Shown here piece by piece: positions 1 to 8,871 of a stretch of DNA of 64,000 nt. Each line of letters begins with the position of its first letter. Within the stretch, counting starts at the first letter, position 1. The position numbers and the translations under genes were made by a program. Origin of the DNA: Candidatus Albibeggiatoa sp. nov. NOAA (GTDB lineage Bacteria > Pseudomonadota > Gammaproteobacteria > Beggiatoales > Beggiatoaceae); contig JAOXRS010000120.1 in NCBI GenBank assembly GCA_025800385.1, positions 124,001 to 188,000 on the forward strand, given 5' to 3'. Below the pieces are notes generated by a model. That model did not search any database. It was not told the origin of the DNA and saw nothing but the letters and a program-made list of their open reading frames with translations.

Positions 1-97
1 AAGCTTGCTGCCGATGTTTCAGTACGATATAACCTAACATCGATAAGCTAAACGCTAACATAAGAATAAGAGTGGTTGCATATTTCTGGTATAACAT
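1..97 (-). CDS. N-terminal fragment of an unidentified membrane protein (cut by window edge)
   Basis: An open frame starts with ATG at 97 on the minus strand and runs off the left edge after 32 codons without a stop. The peptide has a short polar start, one clear hydrophobic segment at about residues 8-26, and then a basic KHRQQ stretch. This is the usual pattern of an N-terminal membrane anchor or signal anchor. It is divergent from the exoprotein gene starting at 372. No clear ribosome binding site is visible upstream, and the family cannot be named from so little sequence. It could be a chance open frame, but the hydrophobic start and the divergent layout favour a real gene. Confidence 0.45.
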   Translation of the reverse strand, partial: MLYQKYATTLILMLAFSLSMLGYIVLKHRQQA

Positions 98-371
98 ATT
101 TTTAATGATTAGCTCATAATATCAACACTTTAGGGTGTGTAAATGTAATGGGTTTAAGGTATGGTTGCTTATAAAATTAATTAACGACTTATAAAAGATA
201 TTAACACAATATTTCTGAGTTTCAGTAGCGTTTTACATTTAGTCCATATGAAAGATTAAAGGCGAATTGTTAATGGTTTATCCCAAGATAAAATCCTGTA
301 TACCTCTTTCCATTATGGCATTTAACTGCTAGATTATGCTGTGAAACCGAAAGCCGAGGGCATGATAAACA
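98..371. other. AT-rich divergent intergenic region
   Basis: This gap separates the leftward gene fragment from the rightward exoprotein gene and must hold both promoters. It is AT-rich with no convincing RNA gene or strong inverted repeat. A GAGGG at about 355-359 lies 12 bases before the ATG at 372, which is a long ribosome-binding-site spacing. Confidence 0.4.
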
Positions 372-2900
372 ATGCGATACTTCATCATTTTATGTCTGTT
401 ATTTTCTAGTAGCTTACATGCGGAAGTGATATTAGATGGTAGCTTAGGTGAGCGAGTTGAGCTAACTGGGTCTAACTATGAGATCACGGAATCATTAGGC
501 ACACGTGCAGGCAATAATTTATTTCACAGCTTTGAAAGTTTTAATTTGAGTGAAGGTGAAATCGCAACGTTCTCTGGCAGTGAAGATATTTTTAATGTGA
601 TTAGTCGAGTCACAGGTGGTAGCCCCTCGTTAATTGATGGCACTATCGCCAGTACTATGCCTGACGCTTTTTTCTATTTTATTAATCCCTATGGTGTCGC
701 TTTTGGCCCTAATAGTAGCTTAGATGTTGGTGGTTCTTTCCATATTTCAACTGCACATGTGTTACGTTTTCCTGATGGCAATGATTTTGACACTATCAAT
801 ACAGAAAATACCTTGCTCAGTATTGAAGAACCCAGTGCTTTTGGTTTTCTTTCTGACAATGTCGCTCCGATTGCAGTTCAACGAGCCAGATTAAGTGTCC
901 CTGCTTTTAGAACTTTATCCTTTATTGGTAATCAACCGACTTTTCTGGGTGCACGGCTTTCAGCAGGTATTGGTCAATTATATATCATTGGTGTTGGTGG
1001 TGAAGGTGATGTCAGTTTTAAAACCAACTTTGTCAGTAGTACCGAATTCTTTTCTGATATTAATACTCAAGTTGAACAATTAGCTGATGTGAAGATACAA
1101 AGTAGCTTGTTATCGGTTTCAGGCGCAAAAGGCGGTAATGTGTATATTCGTGGTGGCCAAGTTGTTTTAGAGTCCAGCCGAATCGCAGCCGAAACAGGTA
1201 ATTTTCCCGGTGGTGTCATCGACATTCAAGCACAAGATATTAGCTTGCAAGCAGGTTCTGAGTTAATTGGTAACTCTCGTGGCTCAGGGGGGCATGTCAA
1301 TATGCAACTCACAGCTGAAAATAATCTCACGATTCAAGGTGAAACCATTCGCCAAAACACTATCGTACCCAGTTCATTGAACATACAAGTAGAAGATGCC
1401 GAATCAGGCCATATCCAACTCAAAGCCAAAAATATTCAACTGCTTGATGGCGGTAGTGTATTCGCATCATCTCGGGCATCGGGTCAAGGCGGTAATATTA
1501 CTATAGAAGCGGCAGAACGGATTGATATTACAGGCACAACTTCGCAAGGAGTCGGTAGTCAAATTGGCTCAAATAGTCGAGGAGAACAGACTAATGCAGG
1601 CAATGGCGGTACGATTGCGTTAAATGCAGATTCAATTTTGATTGCAGATGGTGCACAAATTGGCTCGTTAACCTCAGGTGCTGGCGACGGTGGACATTTA
1701 TCGATTAAAACCAATACGCTGACAGTGACAGGGCAAGCAGAACGAATTGATGGTAATGTGATTCCTTCTCGATTAACTGCGATTACCACACAATCAGGAC
1801 AGGGCGGTAGCATTCAAATTGAAACCACAGAACTGAATTTACAGGATAATGCACAAATCACAGCCAGTAGTGTTGGTACAGGCGATGGCGGTACGATTAC
1901 TGTCGAAGCACAAACAGTGACACTTTCCGCATCTAGCCCAGATAAACAAGCAGGCAGCATTATTGCCAATAGTCGTGGCGAGGTTGAAAATGCGGGGCGT
2001 GGCGGTAACATTGACATCAAAACCGAAGATTTAACTATATTAAACGGTGGTCAACTTACTTCGTCAGTGACGGGTTCTGGCCAAGGCGGTAATATCAGTT
2101 TAGAAGTGGCTAAAGTCGCACTATTTGCAGGCACAGACCCAGATAAACGTTTTTCTAGTGGCGTATTAAGTTTAACCACCGAAGGTTCTACAGGTGATGC
2201 GGGTACAATTCGATTTAAAACCACAGGTTTATTATTAGATGATAATGCGCAAATCAACGCACAAACGCGCGGTGCAGGCCTAGGTGGTGATATTGCAATT
2301 CAGGCCGAAGGGTTGGCGGCACAAAGAGATGGGCGAATTACTGCCCAAAGTTTAGGCACAGGCGATGCGGGCAGTTTGATTTTAGATATTGGCAATACAC
2401 TGGTGTTAAATCAGGGCGGTGCAATTCAGACTTCTACCGAGTCGGCTGATGGTGGTAATGTGATTGTCGATGTGAAAAATTATTTATTTATACGCAATGG
2501 TGAACTAAGTACTAGCGTTGGGGCTGATGTGGGTAACGGTGGTAATATTACATTGAACTCAAAATTTACCGTGTTACATAACAGCCCGATTATTGCCCGC
2601 GCGTTTGGCGGAAATGGCGGTAATATTGATATTGTGACTCGCAGTTTATATAAAATGGAACCTAATTTTCTTAGCCCGATTGATGCGTCGTCCCGTTTTG
2701 GTCTTGATGGTGTCGTGACGATCAGTACACCTGATGTCGGTTCTGATGAAGGCTTATTAGTTTTACCTGAAAACTTTACCAGAGCTGATGTGATTTTACC
2801 TCAGCCTTGTGGCTCGGATGTATTGCAAAGTAGTTTTGTGTTGCAAGACCGAGTCGGTATCACCCCATTACAAAGTGATTGGCAACCTGCCCATTTTTAA
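372..2900 (+). CDS. Filamentous haemagglutinin-type exoprotein (two-partner secretion TpsA family)
   Basis: Predicted large secreted adhesin-like protein of 842 residues. A cleavable signal peptide (hydrophobic core then SLHAE) occupies about residues 1-18. The next 110 residues are a haemagglutination-activity/TPS domain, with GNNLFHSF, FSG, VISRVTGG and FINPYGVAFGP signatures used for recognition by an outer-membrane TpsB pore. The rest is a beta-helix of about 20-residue turns rich in GxGGxIxI/GNI strands. It ends in a short region with a PCG cysteine motif near residue 816, seen at the C-termini of many such proteins in filamentous bacteria. No TpsB transporter gene is in the window. A paralogue lies at 23606-27358. 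The family assignment is firm; the ligand is unknown. Confidence 0.9.
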   Translation: MRYFIILCLLFSSSLHAEVILDGSLGERVELTGSNYEITESLGTRAGNNLFHSFESFNLSEGEIATFSGSEDIFNVISRVTGGSPSLIDGTIASTMPDAFFYFINPYGVAFGPNSSLDVGGSFHISTAHVLRFPDGNDFDTINTENTLLSIEEPSAFGFLSDNVAPIAVQRARLSVPAFRTLSFIGNQPTFLGARLSAGIGQLYIIGVGGEGDVSFKTNFVSSTEFFSDINTQVEQLADVKIQSSLLSVSGAKGGNVYIRGGQVVLESSRIAAETGNFPGGVIDIQAQDISLQAGSELIGNSRGSGGHVNMQLTAENNLTIQGETIRQNTIVPSSLNIQVEDAESGHIQLKAKNIQLLDGGSVFASSRASGQGGNITIEAAERIDITGTTSQGVGSQIGSNSRGEQTNAGNGGTIALNADSILIADGAQIGSLTSGAGDGGHLSIKTNTLTVTGQAERIDGNVIPSRLTAITTQSGQGGSIQIETTELNLQDNAQITASSVGTGDGGTITVEAQTVTLSASSPDKQAGSIIANSRGEVENAGRGGNIDIKTEDLTILNGGQLTSSVTGSGQGGNISLEVAKVALFAGTDPDKRFSSGVLSLTTEGSTGDAGTIRFKTTGLLLDDNAQINAQTRGAGLGGDIAIQAEGLAAQRDGRITAQSLGTGDAGSLILDIGNTLVLNQGGAIQTSTESADGGNVIVDVKNYLFIRNGELSTSVGADVGNGGNITLNSKFTVLHNSPIIARAFGGNGGNIDIVTRSLYKMEPNFLSPIDASSRFGLDGVVTISTPDVGSDEGLLVLPENFTRADVILPQPCGSDVLQSSFVLQDRVGITPLQSDWQPAHF

Positions 2901-2903
2901 TTT

Positions 2904-3593
2904 ATGAATGATTCCCAGACGATGAACAGTTTTATCAAATTGACATTTAAAAGCACTAAATGGGTTTTGATAAGCTGTTTCTTATTAACAGGCCTTGGTT
3001 TATTAATCATAGTATTTTGTAATGTATGGATTAATGAGCAAACCAAAAACCGTTTGTATAGTGATGTTGAGCAAATTCAGCCTAAAAAAGTTGCATTGGT
3101 TTTAGGGGCGAATAAGTATGTTGCGGGCGGTAGGATTAATTTATTTTTTCGGTTTCGGATGGAAGCTGCGGCAAAATTGTATCATGCAGGTAAAGTGCAG
3201 CACATTTTAGTCAGTGGCGATAATGGCACGAGGGCATATAACGAACCCGTTGAAATGCAAAAATATTTGGTTGAGCTAGGGATTCCCGCAGAAAAAATCA
3301 CTTTAGACTATGCAGGATTTAGAACACTGGATTCTGTAGTGAGAGCGAATAAGGTATTTCAGCAAGATGATTTTATTGTTGTCTCTCAAGCTTTTCACAA
3401 TAGGCGTGCTTTATTTATTGCCGACCATTATCATATTCAGGCGATTGGTTTCAATGCACAAGATGTTGCGCAGTCTCATAGTTTGAAAACACGGGTTCGT
3501 GAGTATTTTGCTAAAGTCAAAGCAGTTTTAGATTTGTATATTTTAGGGACACAACCCAAATTTTTAGGCGATGCTGTAAGTTTGCCTGTGTAA
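2904..3593 (+). CDS. sanA: SanA/YdcF-like (DUF218) envelope protein
   Basis: A 229-residue inner-membrane protein with one N-terminal transmembrane segment (about residues 16-37) and a DUF218-type domain. The strand-loop LVLGANK, the motif LVSGDNGT and the block IVVSQAFHNRRALFIA match the SanA branch, which is linked to envelope barrier function and vancomycin exclusion in enteric bacteria; its biochemical activity is not established. The start codon lies three bases after the exoprotein stop, so the two genes are probably co-transcribed. An in-frame ATG at 2922 is an alternative start. An inverted repeat follows at 3615-3657. Confidence 0.8.
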   Translation: MNDSQTMNSFIKLTFKSTKWVLISCFLLTGLGLLIIVFCNVWINEQTKNRLYSDVEQIQPKKVALVLGANKYVAGGRINLFFRFRMEAAAKLYHAGKVQHILVSGDNGTRAYNEPVEMQKYLVELGIPAEKITLDYAGFRTLDSVVRANKVFQQDDFIVVSQAFHNRRALFIADHYHIQAIGFNAQDVAQSHSLKTRVREYFAKVKAVLDLYILGTQPKFLGDAVSLPV

Positions 3594-3614
3594 GTAAATA
3601 CCTCTAATTTGATA

Positions 3615-3657
3615 ATACTTCAAACATAGTATCAAGCTGCAACATGGTTTGAAGTAT
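3615..3657. terminator. 11-bp inverted repeat between convergent genes
   Basis: ATACTTCAAAC (3615-3625) is perfectly repeated in inverted orientation at 3647-3657, with a 21-base spacer. It lies between the converging sanA-like gene and the small cysteine-rich gene. There is no strong T-run, so intrinsic termination is plausible but not certain. Confidence 0.45.
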
Positions 3658-3670
3658 GAATTGTGCTCAA

Positions 3671-3931
3671 CTATTTACAAGCAGTGCTATCTTTATCAAT
3701 GGGAATACATGCAGTGCCTACACAACAGTCTCTATCAAACTTACATGGCTGACCACGACCTAAACAAGCTTGTAAGGGTATTTCATTATCATTAGCAATA
3801 TCAAAAAAGGTAAACTGCTTAATGTGTTGTTCTTGTAAATAACTCATCTCAAAAGTCAATGAATCATCTGCATAGATTGCTTGGCTACTTATACCGATAA
3901 ACATTAATAAAATATAAATGAAGTTTCTCAT
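3671..3931 (-). CDS. Small secreted cysteine-knot-like (knottin) protein
   Basis: An 86-residue protein if started at the ATG at 3931. A frame extension to 3973 exists but has no ribosome binding site and would spoil the signal peptide. Residues 1-20 form a typical signal peptide (MRNFIYILLMF core). A linker of about 35 residues follows, then a C-terminal domain of about 32 residues. Its six cysteines are spaced C-x6-C-x5-CC-x4-C-x9-C, the framework of inhibitor-cystine-knot peptides. There are no other cysteines in the secreted part. I do not recognise a specific family. The gene stands alone, convergent with the SanA-like gene and divergent from metF. An ICK fold is inferred only from spacing; a toxin, enzyme inhibitor or metal-binding peptide are all possible. 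Confidence 0.7.
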   Translation of the reverse strand: MRNFIYILLMFIGISSQAIYADDSLTFEMSYLQEQHIKQFTFFDIANDNEIPLQACLGRGQPCKFDRDCCVGTACIPIDKDSTACK

Positions 3932-4127
3932 CAGAATATACCTAATCAATATCGTAAAAGAAAATAATACCATTAAATACTACAGATAGCTTTAAATTCA
4001 AGTTATTCATATAAATGCAAAATGAAGCTTTTCTCAACATTGCTATTGATAAAAAGCGACTGCTTACAATCCTCATGTTACAATATTTTCAGGACGTTTT
4101 AGACAGAACTCACAAAGGATGGATGCC

Positions 4128-4967
4128 ATGACAATACCTGTTAGCTGCGAATTTTTCCCACCGCGTACTGACAAAGGCATGGAAAAACTAAAACAAATTC
4201 ATGACAAATTAAAACAAGCTCTGAACCCTGAATACTTCTCAGTCACATTTGGCGCAGGTGGTTCAACCCAAGAAAAAACCTTTGAAACGGTGAATCATAT
4301 TCAGCAAGCAGGTTCTGAAGCTGCACCGCATTTATCATGTATTGCCAGCACAAAAGACAATATTCGCGAGTTGTTACAAAATTATAAAGACAGTGGCATT
4401 TCTCGAATTGTGGCACTACGTGGCGATAAACCGTCAGGTTGGTTAGGTAGCATCGGCGAATTTTCGTATGCGAATGAATTGGTCACTTTTATCCGTGAAG
4501 AAACAGGCGATCATTTCCATTTAGAAGTCGCAGCGTACCCTGAATTTCATCCTCAATCGAAAAGTGCGGCAACCGAATTTAAATACTTCCAACAAAAGGT
4601 TGAAGCGGGCGCGAATGCAGCGATTACCCAATACTTTTATAATGTTGACTCGTATTTTCAGTTTATGGATGAATGTCAAAAACGTGGCATTGATATTCCT
4701 GTCGTGCCGGGAATCATGCCGATTAGCAATTTTGAACAGCTCGTGCGCTTTTCTGATACGTGTGGGGCAGATATTCCGCGTTGGTTGCGTTGGAAACTAG
4801 ACGGTTTTCAAGACGACGGTGACAGTTTACAAGAATTTGCTGCCGATTTTATCGCTCAAATGTGCGAACGCTTAATTCAAGGTGGTGCACCGAGTTTACA
4901 CTTTTATACCTTAAATAAAGCGAACTTAACGCTGAATATCGCTCGAAATATCGGCCTGACTCAATAA
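4128..4967 (+). CDS. metF: 5,10-methylenetetrahydrofolate reductase
   Basis: Flavoenzyme reducing 5,10-methylene-THF to 5-methyl-THF for methionine synthesis. The 279-residue TIM barrel carries family hallmarks: CEFFPPRT at the N-terminus (catalytic Glu), FSVTFGAGGS, and a central VALRGDKP block that contacts FAD. Length matches bacterial MetF (about 290-300). An ATG at 4119 is in frame, but AAAGGA at 4114-4119 overlaps it. That motif lies eight bases before the ATG at 4128, so the latter is the better start. Monocistronic here, with no methionine synthase nearby. Confidence 0.95.
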   Translation: MTIPVSCEFFPPRTDKGMEKLKQIHDKLKQALNPEYFSVTFGAGGSTQEKTFETVNHIQQAGSEAAPHLSCIASTKDNIRELLQNYKDSGISRIVALRGDKPSGWLGSIGEFSYANELVTFIREETGDHFHLEVAAYPEFHPQSKSAATEFKYFQQKVEAGANAAITQYFYNVDSYFQFMDECQKRGIDIPVVPGIMPISNFEQLVRFSDTCGADIPRWLRWKLDGFQDDGDSLQEFAADFIAQMCERLIQGGAPSLHFYTLNKANLTLNIARNIGLTQ

Positions 4968-5035
4968 ATTTGTTAAATTGGAACACTATTTGCGCTATGA
5001 GACTCAACCATGCTTTTGCTTAAAAGGGATTGCTT

Positions 5036-6442
5036 ATGACCGAGGAATTACCAAGCTTATTGTTAGTAGATGACGACCCTATCATTACCGAATCATTTGC
5101 ATTTGTGCTACGGGACAAATTCAAGGTTCACGCAGTCTCAACGAGGGAAGAAGCAAAGCACTTGTTATATTCGATGCCTGTCTTACCCAATGTGGCGTTA
5201 GTGGATTTAGGATTGCCGCCGACACCGCATACACCAGACGAAGGGTTTGCTTTAGTTTCTGAATTATTGACGTTTAACCCGACGATGAAAATTCTGATGT
5301 TATCAGGGCAAGACAGTGAGGACAATGTTCGTCACGCACTGACGTTAGGTGCAGTTGACTTTATTCCGAAGCCTTGTGATATGGAATTGCTAAAAGCACG
5401 CTTGAGTCACCAATTGATGATCCACGAAGCCGAGCGGCACAAACAGCCCCAATCTAAACAGAAAGAATGTGGTTTAGTTGGGCAAAGTGCTGCGATGGAT
5501 ACTTTGCGGGCGCAGATTAAACAATTTGCCGATTCACCTTTTTCGGTTTTAATCGAGGGGGAATCTGGAACTGGTAAAGAACTGGTCGCCCAGTGTCTAC
5601 ATATTCAAAGTAAGCGCGTGAGTGAGCCTTGTTTAACACTCAACTGTGCAGCATTTACAACAGAATTATTAGAAGCACAATTATTTGGTCATGCTAAAGG
5701 CGCGTTTACGGGTGCAGGCACGGCCAGAGCAGGTTTTTTTGAAGAGGCCTCGCAGGGTAGTTTGATTTTAGATGAAATTGGTGAAATGCCTTTGCCATTG
5801 CAATCTAAATTGTTACGGGTATTGGAAAATGGCGAATATTACCGTTTAGGTGAGACCCGTGTGCGCCAATCTTCTGCGCGTATTATTGCTTCGACGAACC
5901 GCGATTTGCGCGAGGAAGTCCGTAAAGGCAATTTCCGTGCTGACCTATATCACCGCCTGAGCGTTTTGACGATTAAAGTTCCATCGGTTTGTGATCGTGA
6001 TGATGATAAGTTCTTATTATTGGAGCACTTTCAGAAATTCTATGGTGAAATGGGTACATTATTCCAATTGGATGAAACTGCGCATAAAACATGGGGTGCT
6101 TATTCATTTCCAGGGAATGTTCGAGAATTACGTAATATCGTGATTCGTATTGGCGCGAAATATCCAAATCAGAAAATTACCCGTATTCAGTTAGAACCTG
6201 AGCTTGAAAATGAGTATATGGACAAGCAAGAGCTAGAAATGGATAGCGATGAGGCGATCAGTAAGAAATTGAGTAAAGGTGGTTTTTCATTGGATGATGT
6301 ATTGTTGCAATGGGAACGACGTTATATTGATGCGGCGTTAAATAAAAGCCAAGGCAATTTAAGCCAAGCGGCCAGAATTTTAGGTATTAATCGCACCACG
6401 TTATACAGTAAAATGCAACGCTTGAATAAAAATAATATGTGA
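5036..6442 (+). CDS. NtrC-family sigma-54-dependent response regulator
   Basis: A 468-residue transcriptional activator with three domains. The receiver (about 1-125) has DDD at 12-14, phospho-acceptor Asp57 and the conserved Lys in IPKPCD. The central AAA+ domain (about 148-380) has Walker A GESGTGKE, an intact GAFTGA loop for sigma-54 contact and Walker B LILDEIGEM. The C-terminal Fis-type helix-turn-helix reads LSQAARILGINRTTLYSKM. The start is ATG 5036, preceded by AAAAGGG; a TTG at 5030 is in frame but less likely. The receiver has an insertion around residues 60-68 (PTPHTPDEG). No sensor kinase gene is adjacent, so the signal and regulon are unknown. Confidence 0.92.
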   Translation: MTEELPSLLLVDDDPIITESFAFVLRDKFKVHAVSTREEAKHLLYSMPVLPNVALVDLGLPPTPHTPDEGFALVSELLTFNPTMKILMLSGQDSEDNVRHALTLGAVDFIPKPCDMELLKARLSHQLMIHEAERHKQPQSKQKECGLVGQSAAMDTLRAQIKQFADSPFSVLIEGESGTGKELVAQCLHIQSKRVSEPCLTLNCAAFTTELLEAQLFGHAKGAFTGAGTARAGFFEEASQGSLILDEIGEMPLPLQSKLLRVLENGEYYRLGETRVRQSSARIIASTNRDLREEVRKGNFRADLYHRLSVLTIKVPSVCDRDDDKFLLLEHFQKFYGEMGTLFQLDETAHKTWGAYSFPGNVRELRNIVIRIGAKYPNQKITRIQLEPELENEYMDKQELEMDSDEAISKKLSKGGFSLDDVLLQWERRYIDAALNKSQGNLSQAARILGINRTTLYSKMQRLNKNNM

Positions 6443-6478
6443 TTTGTAAGCCTATACGCTCAAGCATATATTGATACG

Positions 6479-6510
6479 GGCTGACAGTATGATATTGGCA
6501 GCCTTTTTTT
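6479..6510 (+). terminator. Rho-independent terminator
   Basis: GGCTG(A)CA at 6479-6486 pairs with the complementary arm ending CAGCC at 6503, followed directly by seven T residues (6504-6510). It lies 37 bases after the response-regulator stop. Confidence 0.8.
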
Positions 6511-6676
6511 ATTTAAGCTGATGTGAAAATACTATAGTTAATTTGGTTTTTGACTGTTGGGATGTGCCAACCTATTTTAAATATCAATCATTTTTAGAAT
6601 TGTGGACGGCCTGTCTTGTATGAGTTTAATATAACTATATACATTCAAACCTCAGCACCTTTAAGGAGTTGTAGAG

Positions 6677-7042
6677 ATGGATAACGATAAAATTGATAAA
6701 TATACTGAAGCCTTAAATGGCCCAGCACCAGAATTCGATCCTGATTGGGAAGTGACCCAAGAATTACTCAAAATGGTCACCATGCAAGCCCGTCAATTGA
6801 TGTACTTGCAAAAACAGCTCGATATTATGAAGCATTCACGTAGTTCAAGCATGGAAACCTTAATGCACTCGATTAATCGTAGCATGACCATGCAACACAT
6901 GAATCAAAAAACATTGAAGCAAGAAGATGTCAAAACGGCTGTAGCTGAATTAAACAAATCGATTGAGTCGGCTGCCAAAGGTGAACGTGCGGCACAATAT
7001 GCGGGCAACGTATTAAAGTTTATTGCAAGAGTGATTATATGA
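6677..7042 (+). CDS. Conserved hypothetical coiled-coil protein
   Basis: A 121-residue soluble, helix-rich protein I do not recognise. It is Met- and Gln-rich in the middle (about 35-80, MQARQLMYLQKQL and later) with heptad-like spacing that suggests a coiled coil. There is no signal peptide, but the C-terminus ends hydrophobically (VLKFIARVII). A good AAGGAG ribosome site lies eight bases before the ATG. The stop overlaps the start of the esterase gene (ATGA), so the two are translationally coupled and probably functionally linked. Confidence 0.75.
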   Translation: MDNDKIDKYTEALNGPAPEFDPDWEVTQELLKMVTMQARQLMYLQKQLDIMKHSRSSSMETLMHSINRSMTMQHMNQKTLKQEDVKTAVAELNKSIESAAKGERAAQYAGNVLKFIARVII

Positions 7043-7674
7043 CTTATATTTATTTACATGGTTGGGCTTCTGATCCAAATTCTAGCAAAGCGATTTTTTT
7101 CCAAGAACAATTTGCTAGATATGGCATTTCTCTACACATTCCTGATTTAAATCAAAACGATTTTTATCACATGACCTTAACCCGTCAAATCAATCAAGTG
7201 GCGGCGTTATTTCCTGATAATGGTGAGCCTGTAACCTTAATTGGTTCAAGCTTAGGCGGTTTAATTTCACTATGGCTAGCGCAAAAATATTCGCAAGTCG
7301 AGCGACTGATTTTGATGGCACCCGCGTTAGAATTTTATCCCAACTGTAAAGAAGTGTGGGGTAAAGACACATTTGAACGTTGGCAAAAAGAAGGTGAAGT
7401 CAGCATGATGCACTATGCGTGGGAACGTGAAGAGCTGATTAGTTTTGACTTTATCCGTGATGCGATGCAATACCAAGATAAAGATTTACAGCGTCAATTA
7501 CCGACTTTGATTTTACACGGTGAAAATGATGATGTTGTACCGATTCAAGCTTCACGTAATTTTATTGCACAACGTGATTGGGTAGACTTTAAGCCTTTCA
7601 ACAGCGATCATAGCCTAAAAGATGTGCTACCTGAAATGTGGGCGGCGACACAGGATTTTTGTGGATTAAACTAG
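7039..7674 (+). CDS. YqiA/YcfP-family alpha/beta-fold esterase
   Basis: A 211-residue alpha/beta hydrolase. The start is YIYLHGWASDP, typical of the family's oxyanion region. The nucleophile elbow GSSLGG places the catalytic Ser at residue 71. The C-terminal acid is in HGENDDVVP and the His in SDHSLKD. Similar to small cytoplasmic esterases (YqiA/UPF0227); the substrate is unknown. It overlaps the upstream coiled-coil gene by four bases, and the next gene starts immediately after its stop, so the three form an operon. Confidence 0.82.
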   Translation: MTYIYLHGWASDPNSSKAIFFQEQFARYGISLHIPDLNQNDFYHMTLTRQINQVAALFPDNGEPVTLIGSSLGGLISLWLAQKYSQVERLILMAPALEFYPNCKEVWGKDTFERWQKEGEVSMMHYAWEREELISFDFIRDAMQYQDKDLQRQLPTLILHGENDDVVPIQASRNFIAQRDWVDFKPFNSDHSLKDVLPEMWAATQDFCGLN

Positions 7675-8415
7675 ATGCTGGGTGATATACCTTTATTTAT
7701 CTCTGCCTTTTTAACAGGCTTCCTCGGTTCAATTCATTGCATCGGTATGTGTGGTGGTATTGTCGGTGCATTGACCATGGGACTGGATAATTCTATCCGT
7801 CAATCTCCAATTAAATTACTGCCTTATTTGCTGACTTACAATATTGGCCGTATCAGTACTTATGTCATGATGGGTTTGATTATTGGCTTTATCGGCACAC
7901 TTTCGCAGCAATTACCTTATCAGCATAGCATTCATTTATGGATTTCAGGTCTATTTATGATTGCTTTAGGTTTGTACATTGGTTCTTGGTGGCAAGCTTT
8001 GAGTTATTTAGAAAAAGGCGGCGCAGTATTATGGCGTAAAATGTCGCCTTTAGGTCAGCGTTTCCTACCTGTCAAAAATCCGTTACATGCTTTGGGCTTA
8101 GGGTTGGTCTGGGGTTGGTTGCCTTGTGGCTTGGTGTATACCGCTTTAGGCTTAGCATTAGCAGGCGGCAGCACCACGCAAGGCGGATGGATTATGCTAT
8201 GTTTTGGTTTGGGTACATTGCCAATGTTGTTTGTCATGGGCACAACTGCTCAATGGTTAATGCAGCTCACTCGACGTTTACTAGTACGACGTATGATTGG
8301 CGCGTTGATTATTTTATTTGGTGTGCTGACATTAGCCGAAATCATTACTTTCCACCCCAATATTCAAGGCATGGAAGTGTGCGAGATTAACAGCTTTACA
8401 TTAGCACAGCTCTAA
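7675..8415 (+). CDS. Sulfite-exporter-TauE/DsbD_2-like membrane protein
   Basis: A 246-residue inner-membrane protein with about six hydrophobic segments. The N-terminal motif FLTGFLGSIHCIGMCGG carries the paired cysteines typical of the DsbD_2/UreH-like family. These proteins often work in copper handling or cytochrome oxidase maturation, and some are annotated as TauE/SafE-like. A second inverted half has GLGLVWGWLPCGLVYTAL, with another conserved Cys. The start codon directly abuts the esterase stop. The 3' end overlaps the convergent DUF2269 gene by 20 bases. Transport of a thiol or metal is inference; no cbb3 oxidase genes are nearby. Confidence 0.8.
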   Translation: MLGDIPLFISAFLTGFLGSIHCIGMCGGIVGALTMGLDNSIRQSPIKLLPYLLTYNIGRISTYVMMGLIIGFIGTLSQQLPYQHSIHLWISGLFMIALGLYIGSWWQALSYLEKGGAVLWRKMSPLGQRFLPVKNPLHALGLGLVWGWLPCGLVYTALGLALAGGSTTQGGWIMLCFGLGTLPMLFVMGTTAQWLMQLTRRLLVRRMIGALIILFGVLTLAEIITFHPNIQGMEVCEINSFTLAQL

Positions 8416-8869
8416 ATACCATCATCCAAATCAAAATTAATGCAGCAAAGAATGCAGGAATACCAAGCATTGTCCAAATTCTGGCTAAACGATAATACGT
8501 GTCAGACAAGACAGTTTCGCCATTTGCATGAGCTTGGTCAGCCATTTTCTGCATTTTGATTTGCAAAAATACCACAGGAATCCAGCATACACCCATTAGA
8601 AAATACAAAGCCAATACCCAAACAAACCAACTGCTTGTCATCGGGATATGTAAAATCATCGCTAACCAAATGCCTGTCGCTAGTTGAATGATGATTGTTG
8701 GCGTAGTAAATACCCAATCTGCCAGCACCACGTAACGATTGACAACCACAATTGCAGGTACGGACTTGGTTCTATCAGTGAAGAATTTATAAAATGCACT
8801 GCCAAACCCTGTACCGATTAATAGAAATGCACTCGCAATATGAATTGTTTTCAGCCACAAATATTCCAT
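8396..8869 (-). CDS. DUF2269 family integral membrane protein
   Basis: A 157-residue protein with four transmembrane helices (about residues 5-25, 50-72, 82-102 and 135-155). It starts with LKTIHIASAFLLIGTGFGSAF and has WVFTTPTIIIQLATG, both matching DUF2269, a family of predicted inner-membrane proteins of unknown role. It is the second gene of a two-gene leftward operon, two bases after the SDR-DoxX gene, so it probably acts with that protein. The C-terminal codons overlap the end of the convergent DsbD_2-like gene by 20 bases. Confidence 0.82.
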   Translation of the reverse strand: MEYLWLKTIHIASAFLLIGTGFGSAFYKFFTDRTKSVPAIVVVNRYVVLADWVFTTPTIIIQLATGIWLAMILHIPMTSSWFVWVLALYFLMGVCWIPVVFLQIKMQKMADQAHANGETVLSDTYYRLARIWTMLGIPAFFAALILIWMMVFRAVLM

Positions 8870-8871
8870 GT

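Noticed and set aside
230..371. Possible c-di-GMP riboswitch before the first exoprotein gene (GAAACCGAAAGCC)
   Set aside because: The conserved GEMM core elements and paired stems are not found in the needed order.
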